Part shown: positions 1 to 8,265 of the stretch, in pieces | Numbering within the stretch: the first letter of the stretch is position 1 | How the letters are laid out: every line of letters starts with the position of its first letter | Assembly (NCBI GenBank): GCA_964570665.1 | Contig: CAZMZH010000004.1 | Coordinates: forward strand, 236,907-300,906 | Origin: JAJDAT01 sp964570665 | Lineage (GTDB): Bacteria; Nitrospinota; Nitrospinia; Nitrospinales; JAJDAT01 | Length of the DNA: 64,000 nt | Direction of reading: 5' to 3' | Made by a program: the position numbers and the translations under genes | Notes under the pieces: model-generated | What the model was told of the DNA's origin: nothing | Seen by the model: the letters and a program-made list of their open reading frames with translations, nothing else | Databases searched by the model: none

Positions 1-592
1 CCAAAGAACGGTCTTTTTTTAGATCCCAAAGAAATTGATGACCGGAAGAAATTTTAATTTCTTTCATCATCGCCTCGGCTTTTAAAGAAACAGGGCCAGA
101 TTCTCCAATCACCGATTTAACGACAACGCCATCTTGTTCATGAGTAGGAAATTCGTCGGAAGAAAATTCTCGGTAAGTCGGTATATCGGTAATGGTTTCA
201 TTAAAATTAGGGTCAAACCAAATTTGAAAAAACTCGGTTCGATCGCCAATAGTCTCTTCTTCGTGAGAAACGCCTGAACCCGTTTGCAATACCTGCGCGC
301 CGCCAGCTTTCACTCGACTTTTATTTCCTAATGTATCGTAATGCCCAATTTCTCCTTCAAGGGCATAACTCATAATTTCAAAAGCTTGATGAGGATGAAG
401 CCCTACCTTCCCGTATCCTTCTGCTGTGGCCCAAGCCCAATAAAACAAAGGGCCCGTGTTTGGAATTTCTGGACCTTCGCCTGGGAAACCAAGTGGCTTT
501 GTTTCTGTAATCCGACCGCCGTCAAACTGCCCTGCCCCCTGCGCTTCTGGTGGATATAACTTAATATCTAATTTTGTGGTTGTACTATTCAT
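1..592 (-). CDS. Pirin family protein (3' end outside window)
   Basis: The reading frame runs from an ATG at 592 off the left edge, so about 197 residues are visible and the C-terminus is missing. The segment HPHQAFEIMSYALEGEIGHYD, followed about 40 residues later by GSGVSHEE, matches the metal-binding pattern of the N-terminal pirin cupin (His-x-His, a further His and a Glu). Pirins are bicupin iron proteins; some act as quercetin 2,3-dioxygenases, others as regulators or redox sensors, and the sequence does not decide between these. A strong ribosome-binding site (GAGGTGAG) precedes the start. It lies downstream of a VOC protein and a CDGSH protein on the same strand, suggesting a small redox/stress group, although a repeat separates it from them. 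Confidence 0.85.
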   Translation of the reverse strand, partial: MNSTTTKLDIKLYPPEAQGAGQFDGGRITETKPLGFPGEGPEIPNTGPLFYWAWATAEGYGKVGLHPHQAFEIMSYALEGEIGHYDTLGNKSRVKAGGAQVLQTGSGVSHEEETIGDRTEFFQIWFDPNFNETITDIPTYREFSSDEFPTHEQDGVVVKSVIGESGPVSLKAEAMMKEIKISSGHQFLWDLKKDRSL

Positions 593-670
593 AACACTCA
601 CCTCAATACTTTACAGTCTTGCTTTTTATGCAAATTAATAATAGAACCAAAGTTTCACCATTCACTCTCG

Positions 671-740
671 CATGTCATCCTGAAGCGAACTTTTAAGTTC
701 GATGATTGTCACCCTGAGCCTGTCGAAGGGTCGCCTCGAT
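671..740. repeat. Dispersed hairpin repeat, copy 1
   Basis: This intergenic stretch has the palindrome CGAACTTTTAAGTTCG followed by CACCCTGAGCCTGTCGAAGG. The CTGAGC(C/T)TGTCGAAG core recurs at 1675-1701, 5313-5374 and 10013-10111. It lies between the pirin and VOC genes. It looks like a REP- or MITE-type non-coding repeat; no protein is encoded. Confidence 0.6.
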
Positions 741-756
741 TCAATAAATCCCTACC

Positions 757-1182
757 TTACTCATCATAATGAATTTCTAAATGATGACCGTCGGGATCAA
801 AAAAATAAGCTGAAGCTCCGCTTCCATATATCCTAGGGTCGCCGTCTATTTTGACGTTTTGGTCTTTAAGCTCTTGAAGAATACCTTCAAACTTATCTTT
901 AGTCGTTGTGAACGCAAAGTGTAAGTATCCTTCTTCAGTAAAAACTTTTTGGGCGGATTCAAAATCTAAATCTGGAGATTCAAATAAAGCAATAGCGACG
1001 TTCCCCACATCCACTTCAATATGCTTGTTACCGCTTTTAGTAGCCGTTCTATAAATTACGGGGAAACCTAAAATCTCGCTGTAAAATTTCTCCGAACGAG
1101 CCATATCCTTTACATTCAGTCCAAAATGGTTCATTCCCTTGAGTTGAATCTTTGGTTTTGTTGTCATACTTTCAGTACTCAT
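757..1182 (-). CDS. VOC superfamily (glyoxalase/bleomycin-resistance fold) protein
   Basis: This 141-residue protein has the usual length and layout of a two-module VOC protein. The first module starts at GMNHFGLNVKDMARSEKFY and the second near YLHFAFTTT, ending in FFDPDGHHLEIHYDE. The likely metal ligands are the His of MNHFG, the His of YLHFA and the Glu of HLEIH, consistent with a metal-dependent lyase, isomerase or dioxygenase. The substrate cannot be read from sequence. The start is supported by an AGGAGAGG ribosome site on the minus strand. It follows the CDGSH gene by 50 bp, so the two are probably cotranscribed. Confidence 0.85.
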   Translation of the reverse strand: MSTESMTTKPKIQLKGMNHFGLNVKDMARSEKFYSEILGFPVIYRTATKSGNKHIEVDVGNVAIALFESPDLDFESAQKVFTEEGYLHFAFTTTKDKFEGILQELKDQNVKIDGDPRIYGSGASAYFFDPDGHHLEIHYDE

Positions 1183-1232
1183 TTTATTTTTCCTCTCCTT
1201 AAAGAGCTAACTTCCCTGATAAATCAGTTAAA

Positions 1233-1463
1233 TTATTTACTGTGCGTTCCGTCGCAAAATGGGGCGTTACCCGTTTTGCCGCAATCGCAAATCGCAACCT
1301 GTTTAGTTTCGGCTATTACAAACTGAGTCGGAGACTTTGCCCCCACTCCTAGCCTTTCATGGGAGCCGTCGCAATAAGGTTTATTCGCCGACTCGCCGCA
1401 GGCACAGTAATACTTAATTCCTTCGGTTTCTTCGAAAACGGTTGGTTTGTTTTGATAAGCCAT
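1233..1463 (-). CDS. Double CDGSH iron-sulfur domain protein
   Basis: This 76-residue protein is made almost entirely of two CDGSH motifs: YCACGESANKPYCDGSHER and CDCGKTGNAPFCDGTHSK. Each supplies the three Cys and one His that hold a 2Fe-2S cluster in this family, so the protein probably carries two clusters. Such small bacterial mitoNEET-like proteins are thought to act in redox sensing or Fe-S handling. There is no signal peptide or membrane anchor, so it should be cytoplasmic. An AAGGAGAG ribosome site sits six bases before the ATG. It is first in a minus-strand group with the VOC and pirin genes. Confidence 0.9.
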   Translation of the reverse strand: MAYQNKPTVFEETEGIKYYCACGESANKPYCDGSHERLGVGAKSPTQFVIAETKQVAICDCGKTGNAPFCDGTHSK

Positions 1464-1674
1464 TTGAACTCTCCTTAATTAACGATTTGATTAACTATTA
1501 CCCCATATAGAGCATGAACCATGCCAAACCATGCTAAGCGCAATAACCCATTATTCCATAAGGTTTTCTGTGAATTTATTGGATCTTTCAAATACTACTC
1601 ACTTACGTTTATTACGTATTTTCGTAGATTAACTACTCAAATTCGTATAATATTAATATCAAGATATAAAATAA

Positions 1675-1701
1675 TGTCATGCTGAGCTTGTCGAAGCACG
1701 A
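1675..1701. repeat. Dispersed hairpin repeat, copy 2 (partial)
   Basis: TGTCATGCTGAGCTTGTCGA and the following AAGCACGA match the core of the repeat family seen at 671-740 and 10013-10111. The copy is open in the frame of the sigma54 activator just downstream and would add a spurious N-terminus if translation were assumed to start at 1679. Confidence 0.55.
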
Positions 1702-1735
1702 CCACCTTTCCATAACTCTGAAAAGTTATAAAGCT

Positions 1736-3172
1736 ATGAAAAAAGAAGAACGCTTAAGACTCGCTGAATTCACCATCAACAATTGCGGCGATTCCATCAT
1801 ATTTCATGATTGCCGAGGCGAAATACTCAATGTCAATAAAGCGACCTGTAAAATCCTTGGATATTCTGAAAAAGAATTGATCGGTTTAACCATTCAAGAC
1901 ATCAATCCCACTTCAAATAAAAAAACATGGACTAAATATTGGAATAAACTTAGGAAATCCAAAAACCTTACTTTTGAAGACGACCATTACACAAGAAGCG
2001 GCGAAGTAATACCCATTGAAGTAACGGCCAATTTCATCAAATTTGGCGAAGGGGAATATGCAGTTGGTTTTGCTCGGGACATTTCTGTACGAAAGAAAAT
2101 GGAAGAAGAACAAACCAAAGCTTTCGAAGAAATCAAACGATTACGCAAGCAGTTAGAATTGGAAAACGAGTACCTATACGAAGAGATGGCAGAGCTTCAA
2201 GCCTTTGGACGTATTATGGGAATAAGCTATGCACTACAAAATATTTTAAAGCAAATTGAAATGGTCGCGCCAACCGGAGCCAACGTCCTCATAACCGGGG
2301 AATCCGGAACCGGTAAGGAGCTCATCGCTCACGAAATCCATAACCGCAGTGAAAGAAAACAGAGACCCATGATCCGTGTCAACTGCGCATCGATTCCAAG
2401 AGAACTGTATGAAAGCGAGTTTTTTGGTCATGTCAAAGGCGCTTTCACCGGAGCCATCAAAGACCGTGTCGGTCGGTTTGAAGTAGCCAACGGGGGAACC
2501 CTCTTCTTAGACGAAGTGGGCGAAATTCCGCTAGATCTGCAAAGCAAATTACTGCGCGTTCTTCAAGAAGGAACTTTTGAAAAGGTCGGCAACGAAAAAA
2601 CGATACAGGTGGACGTACGAGTTATTGCCGCGACCAATCGCAATTTAAAGAAAGAAGTCGAAAATGGAAATTTTCGCGAAGACCTTTACTATCGGTTAAA
2701 CGTATTTCCATTGGAAGTACCGGCGTTAAGAGAACGAAAAGAAGATATCTCCATAATAGCCAATCATTTTTTGGAACTCGCAAAGAAAAACTTTAACCGA
2801 CCAGAAGCGAAATTTTCTAAAAATAATCTTATAAACTTAGAAGGTTACGATTGGCCAGGAAATGTGAGGGAATTACAAAACGTGATAGAACGCGCAGTGA
2901 TCACAGCGCAAAGTCCTAAATTAATTTTTAGTCTAGATAAAAGTTCTAACGTTAAGCCTCTATCCTCCCCAAGTAAGGGTGGGAATTCCCTATCTGAAAA
3001 TAAAGTTTTAACGTTCGCAGAAGTAAAAGAAATTGAACGGGAAAATATTTTAGCGGCGCTAGAGAAGACTAATTGGAAAATTTTTGGCAATGACGGAGCG
3101 GCTGAACTTCTCGACATCCCTCCCACCACGCTCGCCACCCGCATCCAACGAATGGGATTAAAGAAAAATTAA
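1736..3172 (+). CDS. PAS-AAA+-Fis sigma54-dependent transcriptional activator
   Basis: An NtrC/FhlA-family enhancer-binding protein of 478 residues. An N-terminal PAS domain (about 10-125) is followed by a short coiled coil, the AAA+ domain with Walker A GESGTGKE near residue 188, the sigma54-contact loop GAFTGA near 235, GGTLFLDEVGEIP (Walker B) and WPGNVREL. A C-terminal Fis-type helix-turn-helix ends in AAELLDIPPTTLATRIQRMG. It should remodel sigma54-RNA polymerase in response to whatever the PAS domain binds; no REC domain is present. The frame is open upstream to 1679, but those 19 codons are dispersed repeat, so the ATG at 1736 is preferred despite a poor ribosome site. A sigma54 promoter at 42924 is a candidate target, not a demonstrated one. 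Confidence 0.9.
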   Translation: MKKEERLRLAEFTINNCGDSIIFHDCRGEILNVNKATCKILGYSEKELIGLTIQDINPTSNKKTWTKYWNKLRKSKNLTFEDDHYTRSGEVIPIEVTANFIKFGEGEYAVGFARDISVRKKMEEEQTKAFEEIKRLRKQLELENEYLYEEMAELQAFGRIMGISYALQNILKQIEMVAPTGANVLITGESGTGKELIAHEIHNRSERKQRPMIRVNCASIPRELYESEFFGHVKGAFTGAIKDRVGRFEVANGGTLFLDEVGEIPLDLQSKLLRVLQEGTFEKVGNEKTIQVDVRVIAATNRNLKKEVENGNFREDLYYRLNVFPLEVPALRERKEDISIIANHFLELAKKNFNRPEAKFSKNNLINLEGYDWPGNVRELQNVIERAVITAQSPKLIFSLDKSSNVKPLSSPSKGGNSLSENKVLTFAEVKEIERENILAALEKTNWKIFGNDGAAELLDIPPTTLATRIQRMGLKKN

Positions 3173-3361
3173 AAATTGTCCAAAGCTTTTGCCCAAGGAC
3201 CAAAAACGAAAAAAAGCCATCTACAATTATTCCTAGTCAGATCAACACTTTAATATTCCATTTCATTAGAATAAATTGTATTGAAAAAGCTATATATCTC
3301 TTTTTTTTCAACTTATTTTCATGAATTTGATGATTAACATGTACAGCCATGTTACAATAAC

Positions 3362-3390
3362 GTAACAAATCTGTAACAAGAATGTAATAA
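3362..3390. promoter_or_regulatory. 11-bp-spaced GTAACAA direct repeats (Pho-box-like)
   Basis: GTAACAA at 3362, GTAACAA at 3373 and GTAATAA at 3384 recur at exact 11-bp steps, one helical turn, 37 bp before the GAF kinase gene. Tandem 11-bp-spaced TGTNA-type heptamers resemble operators of PhoB/OmpR-family regulators. The regulator is unknown. A similar pair (TGTCACA, TGTAATA) occurs at 24342-24359. Confidence 0.45.
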
Positions 3391-3426
3391 AAAGAAGACA
3401 TTTAAATTCACCCAAAAGGTAAAAGT

Positions 3427-5214
3427 ATGTTTACCAACATCAACAATTATGAGTGGGCGAAAGAAACAATTTCACCCGGTCAAATTGAAGGAATACTAAA
3501 AGGACAAAGTCATGTTCTTGAATTGTTGGCTTCGGGAAAATCCTTAACCGAAACTCTGGACAGTTTGGTCACAATCCTTGAATCTCAGTTGATTCATTCT
3601 CGGTGTTCCATTCTTATTCTCGATAAAACAGGCCAATATTTTAGCAAAGGGGCCTCCCCTAGTTTACCCAGTACTTATTGCGATGCAATTGATGGATTAC
3701 CTGTCGGTCCTAATATCGGTCCATGCGCCATGGCAGCATTTAAAAATGAAATCGTTATAATAGAAAATATTGAAACTGAAACTCGGTGGCCAGGTTTTAA
3801 GGAATTAGCTCTAAGCCACAATTTAAAAGCTTGCTGGTCTACTCCCATTAGAAGTTTTGAAGGAAAAGTTATAGGTACTTTATGCCCATATTATGAAAAA
3901 CCATTTGAGCCTACGGAAAATGAATTTCAAATGGTTAAACATGCGGCGTATTTAGCTGGAATCGCCATTCAATTAAAACAGGGAGATGAAGTTTTACAGG
4001 AAAAAAACAGGTTGCTTGAGATGGAAGTCAAAAAGCGGAAACAAATTCAAAAAGAATTAGTCAAATCTTATGAAGAAGCTCAAGCGTCCAATCGCGCAAA
4101 GTCAGATTTTCTTTCAAAAATGAGCCACGAGTTGCGTACCCCCATGAATTCCATCATCGGGTTTGCTCAAATCTTAAACTTGGATAAAAAGCTTCTATTA
4201 TCCAAAATTCAAAAGGAAAACTTGCAATTCATTTCTTCTGCAGGAGAACACTTATTGGAACTAATTAATGAAATTTTAGATCTTTCCACAATTGAATCTG
4301 GAAATCTAAAATTATTCATTGAGCCTGTCGATATAGTTCCTATTATTAATGAAGTTATTTCTATTTCCCAGCCGTTGGCCGATAAGGAAAAGATTTCTCT
4401 TGAAAGCCTTCCAATTCCTGATAATAGCTTTATCGCAAGTGTTGACTCCCTCCGGATAAAACAAGTTCTTTTAAACCTCACATCAAACGGGATTAAATAT
4501 AATAAACCAAACGGCTCGGTAAAAATTCTTTGTGAAAAACTGGATACTGAGAAAATACGTATTGGAGTAAAGGATACTGGACATGGGATTAACGATGACC
4601 AAAAAGACAAAATTTTTAAACCTTTTGAGCGTTTCGATTTGAATGCAGACGATATCGAAGGAACCGGTATTGGACTCACCATATCCAAGCAGTTGATTGA
4701 ATTAATGCATGGCGCTATAGGCTTTCAAAGCGTTTCAGGAGAGGGAAGCTTTTTCTATATTGATATTCCAATTTCTGAACAGCCTTGCGCTCCTATTAGA
4801 GTTGAAAAGGAAATAGATTCTATTCAATCTATTCCGAGGGGTAATGGAATAAAAAAAATCCTCTATATTGAAGACATAAAAACAAATATTTATTTAGTTG
4901 AACAAATTTTAACGGACAGAGAAGATCTAGAGTTGATCTCGGCGCACAATGGTATGGAAGGAATCAAAATAGCCCAGACTCAAATACCCGATTTAATTCT
5001 GATGGATATGAATTTGCCAGATATAGATGGGTTTACGGCTTACGAAAAGCTTCAAACGATTACTACTCTAAAGAATATCCCTGTTATCGCATTGACAGCA
5101 GACGCCATGGATATCAATATTCAAAAGGCCCTGGATATGGGTTTTAAAGACTATATTACCAAGCCAATTAGAATCTCTAAAATCATGAATATAATTGATC
5201 AAGCTTTTTCGTAA
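3427..5214 (+). CDS. GAF-domain hybrid histidine kinase/response regulator
   Basis: A cytoplasmic hybrid kinase of 595 residues. Order: GAF domain (about 25-190, with a conserved Cys-containing GPNIGPCAMAAF segment), coiled coil, HisKA with phospho-acceptor His234 in MSHELRTPMNSIIG, HATPase with GHGIN and GTGIGLTISKQL, then a REC domain with LILMDMNLPDIDG and KDYITKPI. No membrane segment is seen, so the GAF domain must sense an internal signal. The kinase-REC part closely resembles that of the proteins at 17376, 19643 and 22125. There is no clear strong ribosome site, but the 11-bp repeats upstream suggest regulated transcription. No cognate output regulator lies next to it. Confidence 0.92.
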   Translation: MFTNINNYEWAKETISPGQIEGILKGQSHVLELLASGKSLTETLDSLVTILESQLIHSRCSILILDKTGQYFSKGASPSLPSTYCDAIDGLPVGPNIGPCAMAAFKNEIVIIENIETETRWPGFKELALSHNLKACWSTPIRSFEGKVIGTLCPYYEKPFEPTENEFQMVKHAAYLAGIAIQLKQGDEVLQEKNRLLEMEVKKRKQIQKELVKSYEEAQASNRAKSDFLSKMSHELRTPMNSIIGFAQILNLDKKLLLSKIQKENLQFISSAGEHLLELINEILDLSTIESGNLKLFIEPVDIVPIINEVISISQPLADKEKISLESLPIPDNSFIASVDSLRIKQVLLNLTSNGIKYNKPNGSVKILCEKLDTEKIRIGVKDTGHGINDDQKDKIFKPFERFDLNADDIEGTGIGLTISKQLIELMHGAIGFQSVSGEGSFFYIDIPISEQPCAPIRVEKEIDSIQSIPRGNGIKKILYIEDIKTNIYLVEQILTDREDLELISAHNGMEGIKIAQTQIPDLILMDMNLPDIDGFTAYEKLQTITTLKNIPVIALTADAMDINIQKALDMGFKDYITKPIRISKIMNIIDQAFS

Positions 5215-5226
5215 AATCCCCCTTTA

Positions 5227-5280
5227 ATTCCCTCCACCGCCCTCGCAACCGGTATTTAACATATGGGTTTGAAGAAAGAG
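5227..5280 (+). pseudogene. Decayed 3' end of a Fis-type activator gene
   Basis: Read as codons, this piece gives IPSTALATGI-stop-HMGLKKE. The tail of the activator at 1736-3172 is IPPTTLATRIQRMGLKKN, so 12 of 18 positions agree, and an internal stop shows it is dead. It is an 18-codon vestige just after the GAF kinase, probably of an activator paralogue lost by deletion. Confidence 0.55.
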
Positions 5281-5312
5281 TTAACTTAACGCTATTTAAG
5301 GTATCTAAGAAT

Positions 5313-5374
5313 TCGAAGCGAGATCCTTCGACGGAGTTTATCCTGAGCGAAGTCGAAGGACCTGGATGACGCGC
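5313..5374. repeat. Dispersed hairpin repeat, copy 3
   Basis: TCCTTCGAC and GTCGAAGGA form a 9-bp inverted repeat around TTTATCCTGAGCG. The GATCCTTC start, TTTATCCTGAGC centre and GTCGAAG end are shared with the copy at 10013-10111. It lies between the GAF kinase and the convergent cupin gene and could also act as a weak terminator. Confidence 0.6.
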
Positions 5375-5444
5375 TAAGGGGACTTTTTTATTCAAAGTCG
5401 ATTTTTATTTTTCATCAACCTTATAAACCAATTTATTAAAACTA

Positions 5445-5816
5445 TCACTCCACAAAATAAGTATCGTGGTCAGAGAAAACCGGTGGGCTGTGGAAGTTTA
5501 GAATATGGAGACTTTCTTCCTCGGTGGTAAAGGTATGAACCATACCCGGCGGCACGCGGAAAAAACAACCTGCCGTTAGTTGATATTCCTTATCTCCCAG
5601 CTTAGCTTTGCCGGAACCGGAAACCACGTAATATAACTCCTCTCCTTTTTTATGAAAACTCGGCTTCTTAATTTGATGAGGTTCCATATAAACCACGTAA
5701 GCGGAAAACTGCCTGCACGCTTCGCGTGGCAATAATTGTTCAATTCGAATTCCTTTCAACTCAAACGAAGGGGCTTCATTAGGTTCGAGAAAATAAACGG
5801 TTTCTTGCGGGTCCAT
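5445..5816 (-). CDS. Single-domain cupin protein
   Basis: A small cupin of 123 residues from the ATG at 5816. Motif 1 is HKKGEELYYVVSGSG and motif 2 is PPGMVHTFTTEEES, giving the His, Glu and second His expected for metal binding, although the usual second His of motif 1 (HxH) is not obvious. The role could be an enzyme or a sugar/small-molecule binding protein; the sequence does not say which. A TTG codon at 5828 would extend it by four residues but has no ribosome site, whereas GGAAAG precedes the ATG. It stands alone, convergent with the kinase gene upstream. Confidence 0.8.
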   Translation of the reverse strand: MDPQETVYFLEPNEAPSFELKGIRIEQLLPREACRQFSAYVVYMEPHQIKKPSFHKKGEELYYVVSGSGKAKLGDKEYQLTAGCFFRVPPGMVHTFTTEEESLHILNFHSPPVFSDHDTYFVE

Positions 5817-5981
5817 AACGCTTTCCAATATTAAAAAAGATAATGATATTCACCATTTAACCACGATGCCTAAAAAATTTGGTTAAAAATCGTGAAAGAT
5901 CTATAATGCTTAACTTTTATACGATTCAAGCATTCGTAAGACTTATAATCTCATTGTGGGTTATTTTTTCCTCTATAAATA

Positions 5982-6431
5982 ATGATGACTATTTCAGAAA
6001 TATATAACCAGATTATTAATATTCCTATTTGGGTAATCCTTCTTCTCATATGTTGGATGGTCTGGAAAAGCCTTCAAATTCTTCAACAAAAATCTTTAGA
6101 AAAATTTGCGCAAAAAAAATTGGGTCTAGACACTATTAAGTTGGAACAGGAAAAAACAGGAGAGAAGAATGAGTTTCTTTCTTCTCTGGATGTGCAGGAA
6201 CAACTATTACTTAATAAAATTTATAGCGGAGGGGAAAGAAACCCCGATCGAAGTTATCGCCAATTAGCGCATAAGAAATCTGAACCGACAACAAGTTCAA
6301 AGTCTACTTCACAAAAACCTTCCTTAGAAATAATTACAAATATTAGCGGTATAACAGCAGGAATCATTGGAATCCTTTTAGGTATTGTCCAAATAGGTAT
6401 TTTCTTTGGGTTATTGCCAGTAAAACTTTAA
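5982..6431 (+). CDS. Unknown small membrane protein with two transmembrane segments
   Basis: I do not recognise this 149-residue protein. Residues about 14-34 (IPIWVILLLICWMVWKSLQI) form one membrane helix. A second hydrophobic stretch at about 115-147 (SGITAGIIGILLGIVQIGIF) ends the protein. Between them is a charged, partly coiled cytoplasmic or periplasmic domain of about 80 residues. The layout suits a small membrane adaptor or anchor. The start could be either of two adjacent ATGs (5982 or 5985), and no good ribosome site is visible. It is isolated from the efflux genes that follow by 300 bp. Confidence 0.6.
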   Translation: MMTISEIYNQIINIPIWVILLLICWMVWKSLQILQQKSLEKFAQKKLGLDTIKLEQEKTGEKNEFLSSLDVQEQLLLNKIYSGGERNPDRSYRQLAHKKSEPTTSSKSTSQKPSLEIITNISGITAGIIGILLGIVQIGIFFGLLPVKL

Positions 6432-6575
6432 CTAACCTCTTTCGCAAACCTAACCTATTAGTTTCCTCATATTCCTAATTTACTTAGGGTTACCTTTAGG
6501 TGACTACTTGTTTTTATTCGTCCGTGATTTACTATATCCAAGTAACTTAATTGCGCTGAGATAGCTAACAATATT

Positions 6576-6615
6576 CATGCTTTGAGAGCCTCAGCATGAT
6601 CTTTATTTTATTTTC
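6576..6615 (+). terminator. Possible terminator hairpin in the 6432-6732 gap
   Basis: CATGCT and AGCATG, with inner TGAG/CTCA pairing, form a hairpin followed by a T-rich stretch. It is the only structure I see in the 300-bp gap between the small membrane protein and the efflux genes. It lies 145 bp past the upstream stop, so assignment is tentative. Confidence 0.35.
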
Positions 6616-6732
6616 GGAATATTTGATTATATTTCTAACTACCTTTAATATGGAGACTCAAAGCTATTTACTAAATTAAATTCAAAACCTTAAAGAAACA
6701 AATTACTGAATAGTCTTCACCAACATAAAATT

Positions 6733-8241
6733 TTGAATTCAAAAATAACATCCATTCACACCATTTTTTTCCTATTGAGCCTTTTATTTTCTGGTTGCAC
6801 AACCGTTGGCCCAGATTATGTCCCTCCAAAAATGGCAATGCCCGAGAAATTTAACAAAGCGCCAGAAAACTTCAAAAATGCCGAAGCTGAAAATTCAAAA
6901 AATGAAACAACAAAACCAGAAAAAAAAGAAAAACCCAAATTGGTCGAACCCAAAGATTTGGTCAAATGGTGGAAAACTTTAGACGATCCTCTTTTATCGA
7001 ATTTGGTCGAACGCGCCGTTAAAGGAAACCTGGACCTCAAATTGGCTCAATCTCGCGTAAAAGAAGAACGCGCACGACGCGGCGTTGCGCGAGCAGACCG
7101 TTTTCCAACAGTTACTGGCGGTGGCGGAGCGATACGGCAAAAAACCAGCGACCAAACAGGCTTTCCCGGACAAACCAATTCCTTATATAACGCAGGATTC
7201 GACGCCACTTGGGAAGCCGATTTATTTGGCGGAATTAGACGCTCGGTTGAGTCGGCGACGGCCACAGTTGAAGCGACTCAAGAAGCCCTCAACGATACTT
7301 TAGTTACGCTGGTCTCAGAAGCCGCTCTTAATTATGTCGAAATACGAACCTTCCAAGCCCGACTCAAAGCCGCTCAAAAAAATCAAAAAGCACAGGAAGC
7401 AACCTTTCAATTAGTTCAAGACAGATTAGCGGCGGGAATCACAACTACACTTACGCTGGAACAAGCTAGATATAATCTCGAAAACACAAAATCACAAATT
7501 CCGACATTAAGGATTGGATTTGAACAAGCTAAGAACCGGCTTTCCGTTTTACTCGGAAAGTTTCCAGGAACGGTTAACGATGAGTTGAAAAAATTCAAGC
7601 GCATCCCCGTCACTCCCATTGACGTTGTCGTTGGCGTTCCCGCAGACGTCATGCGACGCAGGCCAGACGTGCGGCAAGCGGAAAGAAAGTTAGCGGCGCA
7701 AACGTCGCAGATTGGCGTGGCAACAGCAGAGCTTTATCCCAAACTTCAATTATTAGGATCGGTAGGTTTAGAATCTACTTCAATGAGCAGTCTATTCACT
7801 GGCGGAGCCGGGGCTTTTTCAATCGGCCCTAAAATAACCTGGAACATTTTTAACGCTGGCCGGGTCCGCAACAATATTAAAATTCAAAACGCTAAACAGG
7901 AACAAGCTTTGATCTCATATGAGGCCGCAATACTGACAGCCCTTAACGATGTTGAGAATTCTCTAATCGCTTATGCCGACGAACAAATAAGAAGACAGGC
8001 CTTAATCCGGTCTACCGAAGCTTCGCAACGCGCTGTAAATTTGTCCCGAGAACTATACGTTTCTGGTCTCAAAGATTTTTTAAGCGTTCTTGAAGCCGAA
8101 CGATCGTTGTTCTCTTTCCAAGATCAACTGGCGGTAAGCGAGGGAGCCGTGGTTTCAAACTTAATCCGGCTCTATAAAGCCTTGGGCGGCGGCTGGGAAC
8201 CAATTCGCGGAAACGAGCAAGCTAAAGTTCCTACTTCTTAA
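6733..8241 (+). CDS. Outer-membrane factor lipoprotein of an RND efflux system
   Basis: A NodT/OprM-type outer-membrane channel of 502 residues. The N-terminus has a lipoprotein signal with lipobox LFSGC, then the TTVGPDYVPP opening typical of this family. A proline/lysine-rich insert (about residues 45-70) precedes the repeated TolC-type helical and strand segments; VPADVMRRRPDVRQAERKL is a family hallmark. It should form the trimeric exit duct for the pump at 10177. The start used is TTG at 6733, chosen because it gives the complete lipoprotein signal; no ribosome site is evident. The adaptor and pump genes follow in the same direction, separated by the GxxExxY insertion. Confidence 0.92.
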   Translation: MNSKITSIHTIFFLLSLLFSGCTTVGPDYVPPKMAMPEKFNKAPENFKNAEAENSKNETTKPEKKEKPKLVEPKDLVKWWKTLDDPLLSNLVERAVKGNLDLKLAQSRVKEERARRGVARADRFPTVTGGGGAIRQKTSDQTGFPGQTNSLYNAGFDATWEADLFGGIRRSVESATATVEATQEALNDTLVTLVSEAALNYVEIRTFQARLKAAQKNQKAQEATFQLVQDRLAAGITTTLTLEQARYNLENTKSQIPTLRIGFEQAKNRLSVLLGKFPGTVNDELKKFKRIPVTPIDVVVGVPADVMRRRPDVRQAERKLAAQTSQIGVATAELYPKLQLLGSVGLESTSMSSLFTGGAGAFSIGPKITWNIFNAGRVRNNIKIQNAKQEQALISYEAAILTALNDVENSLIAYADEQIRRQALIRSTEASQRAVNLSRELYVSGLKDFLSVLEAERSLFSFQDQLAVSEGAVVSNLIRLYKALGGGWEPIRGNEQAKVPTS

Positions 8242-8265
8242 TTGTATACTTTTTACTGCATTAAA

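Noticed and set aside
1679..1735. Upstream extension of the sigma54 activator
   Set aside because: These 19 codons are a copy of the dispersed repeat, and the family PAS start fits the ATG at 1736.
4209..4688. 159-residue minus-strand frame inside the GAF kinase
   Set aside because: It lies wholly opposite the HisKA-HATPase coding region and matches nothing recognisable.
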